In this document: positions 43,331 to 54,514 of the stretch, piece after piece
How positions within the stretch are numbered: the stretch's first letter is position 1
Layout of the letters: each line of letters starts with the position of its first letter
Assembly (NCBI GenBank): GCA_047495785.1
Contig: JBLDXI010000015.1
Coordinates: forward strand, 496,001 to 560,000
Source: Lepidodermella squamata
Lineage: Eukaryota > Gastrotricha
Length of the DNA: 64,000 bases
Direction: 5' to 3'
Translations under genes and position numbers: made by a program
Notes under the pieces: generated by a model
Database searches by the model: none
Told to the model about the DNA's origin: nothing
The model's input: only the letters and a program-made list of their open reading frames with translations

Positions 43331-43796
43331 CCCAACGTTGTTTTGTTTGCAATAGTACCGTCATTTGGGGCAAAATGAACCTTTGGGGCTAATTGGCCAA
43401 AAATTAAGGTTTTTACCATTTTATCGATAGCTCAAAAACTACAGGGTAAAACTTTACAAAAATTTACGGGGACGATTATCAACAAGCCTCCTGCAAATTT
43501 TCAGCCACGTATGTCCCGAAATGAGGTCACAGCATGTTGTTGCACAGAGGTGAGTTTAGGGAGGTAAAAATGGCCCCTCTAAATTGAATTACCTGGAGCC
43601 AATCACGAGGTTTGATGTTCAGATGAATTTGTTTCCTTCGACCGTCGTAGATGACAGCAAAAAAAACCGCGACCCCAGGCGATGCACAGGTATGGCTAGG
43701 TGATTGTGGCCAAATTGCCACATGGGAAACTCAATGATGGGGGCTAATTGGCCACCATTATCCTTATAATGGGTTTTTAATATTTAGTGATTGTGA

Positions 43797-44160
43797 GGGT
43801 TGAATGGTCGAGTGGTTGTGATGCGTCCATCAGAACTTGAGTGATCTGATGAGCGACGGTTCGAATCCTCATAAAGTGGCATTTTTTTGCTCCGCATTTG
43901 ATTTTTTTAATTTTGTTGTTAATTTTCCATTTTAATTATTCCACTAACACCACGTATGCCGGACATTTTTTTGTTCGGGAGACGTTTAAAAGTCGCTCAG
44001 CAATAAAACTCTCAGAAAAAACGGAGAAACAAATTAAAAATTATTAAAATGGACAATTAAAACAAACAAAAATTAAAAAAATCAAATGCGGAGCAAAAAA
44101 ATGCCACTTTATGAGGATTCGAACCGTCGCTCATCAGATCACTCAAGTTCTGATGGACGC
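43797..44160 (+). repeat. Fold-back element with a tRNA-Ser/Leu-like head in its arms
   Basis: The left side begins with a tRNA-like segment: an A-box-like ATGGTCGAGTGGTT (43804), then box B GGTTCGAATCC (43858-43868), then a T-run. From 43823 to about 43906 this sequence is repeated as an exact reverse complement at 44075-44160. Both ends therefore carry the box B, pointing inward. The central ~170 bp matches the 15.0-kb copy. This looks like a tRNA-derived SINE that became an inverted pair. Confidence 0.75.
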
Positions 44161-44730
44161 ATTTCGATTCTATTGACAGGATATCGGTTTAAGCTTGATC
44201 AAATCTGTCGAAATGATATGAATATGATGCAGAATGGAGTGAAACAGTGGATTTCCGGTGTTGCATAGTCTTATGCATTGAATGCACTCTTTGATATGAA
44301 CGATTAACAGCATGCAGCATTATTCACTATTCTTTAATTATGAAGCATCAATAATCCACATCAGCTTCGTATCATTTATCGCATCGCAGAGAGCGAAGTA
44401 GGACAGCAGAACTGGTTGGGATAAGGAAAATTAGCTTAGGGGTCCCCGTTTGGTCTTTGACGAAGCGGACCGATTGAACTGGTAGGAATGATCCCTGCCA
44501 TCCCGAGCTGTACTTGGCTCTCTGGCGAATCGGAATTGTTATGTTTTTTTTTATTTTGCTATTATTTGAGATTGCGGATAAGACGGGAATTTATCTCGTT
44601 GCCTGATGAGTAACAGCCTGAATGTGATTGATTGAAAATAACCCGATCTCTTCTGTTCATTTCGAATCATCTAAAATGTTTTGCAATTCACATACATAGC
44701 TGAATTCCATGCTGCTGAGCTTATCCATGT
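44161..44730. other. Spacer, no gene recognised
   Basis: Unremarkable intergenic sequence leading into the duplicated promoter block that begins near 44730. Confidence 0.45.
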
Positions 44731-44889
44731 ACGCTGCATATTTTCAAGGTCCCAATTTACAGCAATGATGGGCTAGCACTGATGAGTAGGCTATTAACTA
44801 CGTCACCAGTATGAGCTTTGAGCTTTGCTCAGATGAGTGCATTATGATCAACTTTCATATAATTCATCTACTCCTAGCCGTAGCTTTCT

Positions 44890-44980
44890 GCCGGTAGAAT
44901 GACGTCAGTCAAGCAGTTGTTCAGCTGTCGACAAATTATTCGTGTTTGACGTCATCGAAAAAGCCGTTTATTTAATATCG
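44890..44980 (+). promoter_or_regulatory. Duplicated promoter of lectin/EGF gene B: two CRE sites and TATA-like box
   Basis: TGACGTCA at 44900-44907 and 44947-44954, then GTTTATTTAATATCG at 44966. Spacing and flanks match the gene A promoter; the TATA-like box differs by one base (TTTATTTAA against TTTATATAA). Confidence 0.7.
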
Positions 44981-45059
44981 CGATCGCCCGAATTTCTCAC
45001 TAATTTTCGCTATTAATTCTACTGAGTTTCATTTCGTTGTTTTATCCATTCGAGGCTAA

Positions 45060-48000
45060 ATGCTAGTCAAAGCTCTGGCCGCGCTGTTGTTACGTAAGTT
45101 TATACTGCTCGGTTTCCCAATGCCCAAATGTCTTGTATTTTTCTCAAGAGCTTGCATTGTTCGAACTTCTCACTGATGGTCACCTCTTGAAGCCTCATGA
45201 GGAGTATCATCATCCTCGTCATCATCATCATCATCACCATGATAAATGGGATAACGCTATCGATCGCAAGCATTCGCGCATCAGATATTACGATGCTGAC
45301 TACTCCAACGCGACCACTGTACTGCCGAAAAAGGTGAAACCTTCAAAGAAGCCCTCGAAGACTAAGAAGCCTAACGTTGGAGGTCATACAAAACCGAAAA
45401 ATGGAACCACGGAGAAACAAAAGCCGGTTACTAACACTCTGCCAAAAGGCGGAAACAAACCGAAGCCGGTAGCTCCTGCACCCTCGAAGAAACCGAATAC
45501 GGCTACCCCTGCGGCGAAAGGCGGAGACAAACTGAAGCCGGTAGCTCCTGCACCCTCGAAGAAACCGAATACGGCTACCCCTGCGGCGAAAGGCGGAGAC
45601 AAACCGAAGCCGGTAGCTCCTGCACCCTCGAAGAAACCGAATACGGCTACCCCTGCGGCGAAAGGCGGAGACAAACCGAAGCCGGTAGCTCCTGCACCCT
45701 CGAAGAAACCGAATACGGCTACCCCTGCGGCGAAAGGCGGAGACAAACCGAAGCCGGTAGCTCCTGCACCCTCGAAGAAACCGAATACGGCTACCCCTGC
45801 GGCGAAAGGCGGAGACAAACCGAAGCCGGTAGCTCCTGCACCCTCGAAGAAACCGAATACGGCTACCCCTGCGGCGAAAGGCGGAGACAAACCGAAGCCG
45901 GTAGCTCCTGCACCCTCGAAGAAACCGAATACGGCTACCCCTGCGGCGAAAGGCGGAGACAAACTGAAGCCGGTAGCTCCTGCACCCTCGAAGAAACTGA
46001 ATACGACTACCCCTGCGACGAAACCGAATACGGCAAATACTACTCAGCCGGACAGTGGGGTGACCGCCAAGCCGGTATTTCCTGCAACGCCAAATGGACG
46101 TAAGTAGCTCAGTTTCACTTTGAATGTCTATAAATCGAACCGTTTATCTGCTTCATTATGCAACCACTTAAACTTCCTTTCAAATTCAATCGATCGCTAC
46201 CAGGACTCTGGCATGAAACATTCAGTCATGCGATACATTTTTTGCAACAATAATTTTAGTAGTCGACCAAGATTTATATGTATTTTACCGCCGTTGCCAT
46301 TGGAAACCATGCAACTGGTGGGGCAAGGTCATTTTAGTGTTTATTCATATAGTATAATTGCACGATCAAAATATTTCATGCTGGAGTCAGGGTAACGATC
46401 GATTGACCAATCAGCGTGCGCGGTAACGTTCAAACATTAGTGGTTCCTCAAAGATATTCTAAATTAAGCCTTCAAGTACGAGATTCGTTTCGCACAAAAA
46501 CATTTCCTTTCTGGTCCGAAATTGCTAATCAAATTGCTAACAAACGCTCATTTGACTGTTTTCCATTCACAGCGGTATGCAAAACACCTTGCGCGAACGG
46601 TGGAACCTGCTCTGCTGGCAACACGTGCAAGTGCGCCACTGGCTGGACTGGATCTACCTGCGAGAAGTGTAAGATCCTATTCTCATAACATCACTAGTCC
46701 TGCATTATATTGTGATATTTCAGCTGAGTGCTCGAAACCATGTGAAAATGGCGGGACTTGCAACGGACCAGATAGCTGCAAATGCAATGATTTGTATTCT
46801 GGACCCACCTGTTCTCAAGGTAAACATAGAAGATCTGATCTGAATCTAATAACACTCCCAGTGAGATTAAAGTGATCTGGCATCATGGCAGAGATTGCGC
46901 ATTTTTCGCACCATTGAGTGCAAAAAAAGAGTCCGCAGGTGCAGAGGATTTTTTACATCTCATCTGAGATTTTGAAACATCCGAAATTGCGGCTTTTTTA
47001 AATCAAACGCTCATTTGACTGTTTTCCATTCACAGTGGTATGCAAAACACCTTGCACGAACGGTGGAACTTGCGCCGCTGGCAACGCTGGCAACACTTGC
47101 AAGTGCACGGCTGGCTGGACTGGACCTACCTGCGAGAAGTGTAAGATGATATTTCCATAAAATAAAAAAATTGTATTGATTGTCATACATACAATGACTT
47201 TCGCCTTTTACTTTTCCCATTCCAATTTTATCGTTCATATATTCACATGATATTAATTTTTCAGCTGAGTGCTCGAAACCATGTGAAAATGGCGGGACTT
47301 GCAACGGACCAGATAGCTGCAAATGCAACGATTTGTTCTCTGGACCCACCTGTTCTCAAGGTAAACATAGAAGATCTGATCTGAATCTAATTACACTCCC
47401 ATGGAGATTTAAAGAGCATTTCTCCGTGGCAGAGCGCTAAGTTAGGTGGGGAATGAGGGGTGTCTTACCTCATAGTTTGGCATGACGAGGTGGAAAACAC
47501 AAGAAAGAGCACAGGGGGCCCCTCTGGTCATAAAATGTGAGCCCATTAAAAAACCTTAGTTCGAGGATCCTAATTGGCGCACTGTTTTCATGGCTCACCA
47601 GGACCTTTCCTGTATTTTGAGAACAAGCAAGGTCAGCAAGTTCAGAAGATATCTAGAATCCCGCATCCCGCCATATAGAAATTAATGATTCGAAGTAATT
47701 CATTTACATAGAGTCAATCGACTCCATAGAGTCAGTTTTTCTCTATGAAACCCGACTCAGGTTTTCAGACACGCTTACATTGCGTGACTACTTAGAAGTC
47801 CGATCCAATGCGCACGCTGATTGGTCAATCGATCGTTGCTATGACGCCCGGATGAAACATGTTGGTTGTGCGATCCATGCAACTTGTTGCAACAAGTGTT
47901 TTTTGCCGCAGTAGTTTGACACGATTATTATGGGGTTTACGCTCGTGGTCAATGGACACCGTGTAGAGGGCGTGGCAAGGTCATTTTTACATAAATATAA

Positions 48001-50922
48001 CATAATTTATTAGTGGATCTCACGAAGGAAATGTTTCATCCCGGAGTCATGGCAACGATCAATTGACCAATCAAGTTTTTCAAATCAAGTTGTTCATGTG
48101 TTTGTTTTGCATTTGTAGCGGTATGCAAAACACCTTGCGCGAACGGTGGAACATGTGCCGCTGGAAACGCTGGCAACACGTGCAAGTGCGCTGCTGGTTG
48201 GACTGGACCTACCTGCGAAAAGTGTAAGATCTTTTCCAACATAATTAGTCCTGCATTATAATGTGCCATTTTTAGCTGCGTGTTCGAAACCATGCGAAAA
48301 TGGCGGGACGTGCAACGGACCAGATAGCTGCAAATGCAATGATTTGTTTTCTGGATCCACTTGTTCTCAAGGTATATTGTCCATCCGAAATAACTGATCA
48401 GACAGTTGTAACCATTCCATGGAGATATAAGTAATCTGGTGTCGCCGCTTAGAATCAGAGTCGCTTAGTCGCCGCTTAAAAATGTACCTTTCTTGCACCA
48501 TTCACCATTGTCTTTGAAACACTCCGCAGGTGCAAAAGATTACTTAAATCCCCCTGCAGATTGTCAAATATCAGAAATTGCGGCTTTTTGAAATCAAATT
48601 GCATACAACCGCTCATTTGATTGTTGTGCATTTACAGCGGTTTGCAAAACGCCATGCGCGAACGGTGGAACTTGCGCCGCTGGCAACGCTGGCAACGCGT
48701 GCAAGTGCGCTGCTGGCTGGACTGGACCTACCTGCGAGAAGTGTAAGATCTTTTCCAACATAATTGGCCCTGCATTATATTGTGCTATTTCTAGCTGAGT
48801 GTTCGAAATTATGCGAAAATGGCGGCACATGCGAAGGACCTGATAGCTGCAAATGCAATTCATTTTTCTCCGGGCCGACCTGTTCTCTAGGTACTTTATC
48901 CCGATTTTATTATTTGTTGAGTCTAATACACTTGTTATTTCAGAAAAATTATTCCTGCCAGAGCAGGGTCTCGATGTCAATTTCGAAGAGGCTTCGCAAC
49001 TTTGCAAGAAGGCCAACGCAAGGCTGTTCACGCCTAAAGATGAGTCGCAAATCGCTGATTTCCGGTCTTATCTAAAGGGGACTAAACTACCTTCACGTCC
49101 AATTTGGATCCGTGTGGCATCGTCGGCTTACGCTTGGGGCAACAACAAGCCCGTTGACAACTCGCTGTGGCACATGAAAAAAGAGGCTGGCGATGCTGAA
49201 TGTAAGTTGTTCGGTCTTAACAGAACAGTTGAAAAAAGTAGTGTTGAAATTTCCCTGATGAAGGCGTTGAACTCTTCACTGACATGCCTCGCAGTGGTAA
49301 ATCGATAAAAGGAGCAGGCCTGGTGACTGTTGACTGTGCTAAAACTTACAAAGCTATTATTTGCCAGGACACAAAATCGGTATAGTTTTAATCATTTCCG
49401 CCGTTTTCTCACGCAAATTTGCCATTGTTTCAGTTTCTCATGCAAGCATTCGAGTTTAACGGCGATCGAGCAGGTGCGATCAAATTGTGCGAGCGAGAGG
49501 GAATGCGACTGCCCATCCTCAGTGATCCCGGTCAGTTCGAAGCAGCTAATGGCATTCTCCAGCAGGCGCTTTCTGCGTTCGCCGATCAGAGGTTTGTTCC
49601 TGTCTGGGCGAGCAGGTTGTCTGGGGCAAATCTTGATCCTGCTAGCAAGGGAATTTCTCCAGGCCGTTAGTCTTCCCAAAATTAAAGATTATTATTACTG
49701 GGTACTGCATTCAGATGTTCAATACACCTACAAATCGAATACAATGTCGCCTAAGCCGGCTACTGACAGGGGATCGGCGGTTTGCGAACGATTCACAGGT
49801 GAGTTATCTGTGCAACATTACACTGGACTTGAACTTAGAAATGTTAAGCCACATGCATGCCCGCTTGCGAGAATGGCGGAACATGCACTGATACGAACGT
49901 CTGTGCCTGCGCTGATGGTTTTGTTGGACCAACCTGCAGCAAATGTGAGCTATTAATTTGGTGTTTGATGAATTTACTATCTGTTTATTCGTGCAGCCAA
50001 ATACTTCAAGGTGCCGACCGTTGGCCCCGCGCCATATGGACCATATAGTCCATATGGCGCTTGCGAAGCTGCCGGCGGTGTTTTGGCTTCCATTCGCACG
50101 CCAGGTGAAGCCGAGCAAGCGAAAGCTGTTGCTGGCAATCCGTTCTATGGAGTCTACATCGGCTTGGGTGCTGATTTTATATTCTCTGGAGCCGGTATCC
50201 CTAGTATTGATAAGCGAATCCCCATGCGACCGGGTCCCATTGGATGGAAAACAAGCAGCAATACAGCAATTCAGGGGCACTGTAAGGCCCTAGTTTTAAC
50301 AAAAAATAATTGAATCAAAATCATTTTATCAGGTTTACGAATTGAGAAAGAAGGGTATTCCCCTGCTCCTTGCAATGGTATGGGCCAGTATGGTCTATGC
50401 GGCAATTATAAGGCAATATTTCTGAATCCCTGTATCGCTAAAAAAAATCTTTTTTTTTGTATTTTCATGTACCCTTAGACGGGAGAATTCTCCCATATCG
50501 TATACAACAATCAAGATGGACAGTATTCAACGTTTATTGACTTGTGCAGACAAAGCAATCGTGATTTGACTCCTTGGTCGGTCGACAAGCTCGCTGATTT
50601 CGCAAAGGTTGAGAAAATGTTTACATCAACTATGACAGCCTTCGCCGTAGGGGGTATGCGCAATAGCCAGTATGAGTTTAGACATGCCACTGGAGAGAAA
50701 ATGGAAGATTTCCCTATCCCATGGGCCAAAAGCGCCCAGTATTTATGGCAAAATGGATGTAAGTTATTCGATTCTGATTCGACTCTCAGTTCCATGAAAT
50801 ATGATTCTTTCATGTTAGGCGTTCTCCTGCGGTCTGATGGATTCATTGAAGACTCATTGTGCTACCGGACTGGTGTAGAGGAGAATAGACCGGCAGCCCT
50901 ATGCAGCGTGAAGCCTGAATGA
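45060..50922 (+). CDS. Secreted lectin-like / multi-EGF protein B with repeat linker (19 exons)
   Basis: Predicted 1104 aa; all 19 exons join in phase. Exon 1 (45060-45093) encodes MLVKALAALLL, a signal peptide. Exon 2 (45149-46099) encodes a histidine cluster (HHPRHHHHHHHDKWD) then a Lys/Pro-rich linker built from a 24-residue repeat. Exons 3-10 (46573-46668, 46724-46819, 47036-47140, 47265-47360, 48119-48223, 48276-48371, 48638-48742, 48795-48890) are each one phase-1 EGF domain. They alternate two types (VCKTPCANGGTC and ECSKPCENGGTC) in four tandem pairs. Exons 11-19 (48944-49201, 49264-49379, 49434-49665, 49715-49798, 49849-49944, 49997-50281, 50333-50412, 50479-50758, 50819-50922) repeat the gene A layout: lectin-like regions with one EGF. 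The intron after 50412 is GC-AG. Likely an extracellular matrix, mucus or cuticle-type protein; function unknown. Confidence 0.88.
45471..46010 (+). repeat. 72-bp coding minisatellite (about 7.5 copies)
   Basis: Unit starts GCTCCTGCACCCTCGAAGAA; copies begin at 45471, 45543, 45615, 45687, 45759, 45831, 45903 and a diverged one at 45975. Copies are almost identical (ACTG/ACCG variants at unit ends), so the array is recent or homogenised. It encodes VAPAPSKKPNTATP and AAKGGDKPKP units in frame. Confidence 0.95.
46187..46422 (-). repeat. MITE family 1, copy a (intron 2 of gene B)
   Basis: Ends resemble CAATCGATCG(T)TGCTA...ATGAAACAT and its complement CGATCGATTGACCAATCAGC with GTGCGC. The interior shares TGGGGCAAGGTCATTTT with copy b. 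The most diverged of the four copies. Confidence 0.75.
47810..48076 (-). repeat. MITE family 1, copy b (intron 6 of gene B)
   Basis: Left end GCGCACGCTGATTGGTCAAT; right end carries the complement to CAATTGACCAATCA. The interior includes GCTCGTGGTCAATGGACACC and GGGCGTGGCAAGGTCATTTT. The ~35 bases outside its left end (GTGACTACTTAGAAGTCC...) match the minus strand outside copy c. Confidence 0.82.
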
Positions 50923-51402
50923 TTGTGACGAGTGATTTGCTCGAAGGATGATGAGTTGAGAGTTGAGAGTATTGATTGCTAAAATAAATGAGCAAACGGT
51001 TGAATGTTAACCAAGTTTTAAGTATCTTTAAATACCTCTTTTGTAACCTATCTTCTATCTTGAATATCTTGAATTTCGCTTGTCACGTTAAGGCAGTTAA
51101 GCGATACGTTTTTGGCTTGAATTTTTCTTTACCGTGACATCTGAGCTGATTTTCGGGCATTCTGCTGATCTTCGGGAGCTGATTCGAAAATATATGTCGT
51201 GGACGCTTGTGAAATTTATAGGTATGTGTCATATTCATTAAAACCAGGCGCCCGTCGAAATTACTGGTGGCGCCGGGCGTCAGCAGTGATATGTGGTAAC
51301 ATTCGTTTCCAGCCTAGGCGCTGAGCGAAGTCAGACGAAATTGTATTTATTCTCAACTAATTTCAGCTACATTGTGGAACCGCTGGTAAGTTGAACTTCG
51401 GC
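50923..51402. other. 3' UTR of gene B and spacer
   Basis: AATAAA near 50981 marks the likely polyadenylation site. No gene in the remainder. Confidence 0.5.
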
Positions 51403-51676
51403 GCGCACGCTGATTGGTCAATTTATCGTTGCTAGTGACTCCGGAATGAAACAATTTAGTCGTGCGATCCACTAATAAATTATTTTCTATTTATGCAAAA
51501 AATGACCTTGCCACACCCTCTGCACGGTTTCCATTGACCACGAGCGTAAACTCCATATTAATGGTGGTAAATTGCTGCGGCAAAAAACACTTGTTGAAAA
51601 AGATCTTATGGATCGCACGACCAACATGTTTCATCCGGGAGTCATAGCAACGATCGATTGACCAATCAGCGTGCGC
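51403..51676 (+). repeat. MITE family 1, copy c
   Basis: Left end GCGCGCACGCTGATTGGTCA, right end its complement CCAATCAGCGTGCGC; the interior has TGACCTTGCCACACCCTCTG and TTGACCACGAGCGTAAAC. It abuts the 3' side of the dead IS630-like transposase. Confidence 0.88.
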
Positions 51677-51739
51677 ATTGGATTGGACTTTTAAGTGGTC
51701 ACACAATGTATAATCGTTTAATAAAGCTATCTCATTCGC

Positions 51740-52628
51740 AAAAAAATAATTGGCATTCACGGCCTGCCGAAGAATGCGGCGTCTGTTAAGGACATCATCG
51801 TAGATAATCGGTTGTCCAGCAGCACATGCAGGCATAAGGTGCAGACCCTGATTATCACAAGGTTGAACTAGAGCCGGCGTGACAATCTCCCGAAGATTGC
51901 GTTCAACGATTTCGTGCAGAAAATTTCGACAGATCGGCGCCATAGCCTCCGCAACCTCCAGAGCAGTTGAAAAAGCTCCACGCGCCTGGCAGCAATTTTG
52001 CGTTTCATACCGGCTTTAACCGCTGAAAACACATTTGCGATTGGGTTTAAGAACGGAGAGTACGGAGGAAGAAATCGGATGACGTGCCCTGGTAGCAAAT
52101 GACCAACTGCTCCATTGTGAGATCGACAGTTGCTGCATCGTTAACAACGAGTCTCTCATAAGCCTAGAAATTCCATTTTTCTTGATCTATTTAAGCTCTT
52201 ACTTCAGACTTTTTTACCTCGCGCATGAAATCGCGGTACATCCCTATTTTCATTCCTTCATCACACAAGCGGTAATGGACTAATCCTTCCTGGCGCAAAA
52301 TTACCATTGAAACTGACACGTTCCGCCCAGGATGAGGTGCCGGGTTTTGCACGACAGCGCGTTGACCTCGACGAGCTCGCCCGCAGGATCTTCGCGTCCA
52401 TAAGCACACACCGAATTCGTCCTGGTATAAGTACCGATTGTTGACGCGGAAAGCGCTAAACCAATTTGCGTATGCAATTCGGTTTAAAATGACGTCAGGC
52501 CGGTTTCTGTCAACTGGGCAGCTATAAATCTTTTTCACGGTGTAGCCGATGAATTCAAGGTGTCTATGCATCGTTGTTATGGACACATTAACGTTACTCG
52601 ACCTGCAGCATAGCTTGGATTTGCTCAA
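51740..52628 (-). pseudogene. Inactivated IS630/Tc1-like transposase
   Basis: The minus strand from 52628 encodes a Tc1/mariner-superfamily DDE transposase of the eukaryotic IS630-like kind. A helix-turn-helix part (MHRHLEFIGYTVKKIY) and the first catalytic block (YLYQDEFGVCLWTRRSCGRA) are followed by the strand VSMVILRQEGLVHYRLCDEG. The second block is altered (VVNDAATVDL instead of a DN-A-H type motif). A frameshift near 52090 separates it from LPPYSPFLNPIANVFSAVKAG, where the catalytic Glu (usually NPIE) is Ala. So the enzyme is dead on several counts. MITE copy c lies directly downstream. Confidence 0.82.
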
Positions 52629-53038
52629 AAGCGTAAGCTTGCTGTTATCATTCAGCCTGTCTCAGAGGTGGAAACAGGTCGGGTAGACCGGCCGGTAAGT
52701 CTCCCGGTTGCCGATTGGGTCAGGTCGCCGGTTGGGTATGGGTCGACTAAATTCCAGCCAGCTGACCGGTAAATTAGAATTTTCTGATCGACCTGATCGA
52801 TCGCGAAAAGTTCTGGGCTGCATTCGAGGAATTAGGTGTCGATGCGAATCTGATGCAAGCCATCAAAATTCAACATAAATTCAACATATAAATTCAACAA
52901 TCCGTTAGGATTAACAATAAGCTCTCGGACTTTTTCGTGGTAAGGAGGGGCTTAAAGATGGCAGGGCTTCTAACATTTTGTTGAGTTCTAGCTTCTAGCT
53001 AGTCAATTAGAGCCATCTTTGAAATACAAGACCGAACA
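52629..53038. other. Spacer, no gene recognised
   Basis: Contains a small run of GGTCGGGTAGACCGGCCGGT-type repeats at 52678-52770 (imperfect tandem CCGGTTGGG/GGTCG motifs). No coding frame. Confidence 0.45.
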
Positions 53039-53603
53039 TTATACTCCCGTTTTGCAGGTCAAAGGTCACACGTGCACACGTGATCAAAACGTGTGATCAA
53101 AACACTAAACTTTTAGGTTGTTGCTAGTGTGGTAGTTTCGTCATTTCGTCATTTTGTCACCATGAAAAAAAAATTAAAAAAAATGTTGTGAGCTGGAGTC
53201 GAACTATCAACCTCTGGTTTCCTGAGCTATAGCTTGAACCACTAAACCACACAGGAGACACATGGAGTCAGTCTTAGAATCAATTGATATAGGTCACAGT
53301 TAAAGCATACTTCAACAAGATAGATGCACACGATTTTAAAACAACTTGCTTGCTTAGTGGTTCCAGCACTAGCACTCGAAACCAGAGGTTGATAGTTCGA
53401 CTCCAGCTCATATCATTTTTTTAGTTTTTTTTTTAGTTTTTCGGTCTTTTGGAAGTATTTCAAAGTGACGAATTGACGAAATGACGAAATGACGAAAACA
53501 CCACCAACTTAACAACAAGCAACAACTTACAAGTTTAGTGTTTTGATCACACGTTTTGATCACGTGAGCACGTGTGACCTTTGACCTGCAAAACAGGAGT
53601 ATA
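53039..53603. repeat. 565-bp fold-back element with outward tRNA-like segments
   Basis: The left arm begins TTATACTCCCGTTTTGCAGG, then TCAAAGGTCACACGTG. The right arm is the complement, ending GGAGTATAA at 53603. Each arm contains a tRNA-like stretch pointing outward: TTAGTGGTTC (A-box-like), AACCAGAGGTTGATAGTTCG and GTTCGACTCC (box B), then a long T-run. These are at 53258-53165 (-) and 53353-53430 (+). The T-stem does not pair properly, so these are not working tRNAs. Confidence 0.85.
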
Positions 53604-54514
53604 ATGAATGTCTGTCTTGTTTTGCGCGCAGTAATATGGAACTCTATAGTCAGATGTCAATAACCAGCAGTCGCGTGATTACTAAGCTGCCTCAGTCTGT
53701 AAGTAAAATGGAGAGTCTTGAGCACCACCAGCATCTCTATATTTTCGACTTTACGATCTTCATGTGGTCATTCGCGTCTTTGCAGTTACGAGCAGCACAT
53801 AGCCATCTATCTTCACATTCTGCATTGTCCGGCAGTGACTCCTTCATCATCGTTATCTGCCGTCGTAAAGAAGCCTTCGAACCAAGTTCGAGCAACCACC
53901 GCGTGATAAAACGCGGAGCAATAATACATGAGAGCAATAACATTCCTTGATTGGGCTGATGTGCTCAATTCGACGACTGCAAGATGATAGAAGCGCTGCA
54001 TGGAGCATTCCAGTAATGATTATTAATAATATCTATCATTATATTGGCAATATTGGCAATACATGAATGAACGGAGACCAAATTTGCTATCCTCAGCCAA
54101 CTCATTGCTCATTACTTATGAATACGTGCTCTACTTATTCCGTCACCGTGTTGCCATAGTACGACCCGGTGCAACATTTGCCTCTCCGCCGCGGCATTTC
54201 CACAGCCAAACAGGCCCGATCCCCAGGATAAACCCAAGAAGCATTGCGAATGCTAGGTCTTGGTATGACGTAGCATGCGAAATTTCTTTCTCGCAAAAGG
54301 AGTGTAAGATATTATCTCACATTCCATGCACATTGGACAGCCTGCATGTCTGACATGTCTGGAAAAGCCGATGAGATGCGTCTTCTAATTCCTTGCTAAT
54401 ATTCATTTCTATAAAAAAGCATAAGGGGAAGTAGATACTAGCGTTACCCTACGAGCTTTTTCTTTTCTCTTTCGACTCCACCGGCTCACCCTCAAGATTT
54501 TGATGTCTTAGAAA
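53604..54514. other. Spacer, no gene recognised
   Basis: Open frames at 53636-53950 (+) and 53737-54001 (-) overlap one another and show no domain or splice support. The last ~40 bases are 3' of the membrane-protein gene on the minus strand. Confidence 0.45.

Noticed and set aside
45384-45962. Long minus-strand frame encoding FGFFEGAGATGFGLSPPF-type repeats
   Set aside because: It is the antisense of the 72-bp coding minisatellite; repeat periodicity divisible by three keeps the opposite frame open.
45471-46010. Regular 72-bp direct repeats suggestive of a CRISPR-like array
   Set aside because: No unique spacers; the whole unit repeats in frame and encodes a protein linker in an animal genome.
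53165-53260. Possible tRNA gene on the minus strand
   Set aside because: Box A and box B are recognisable but the T-stem and acceptor stem do not pair; it is duplicated in the other arm of a fold-back element.
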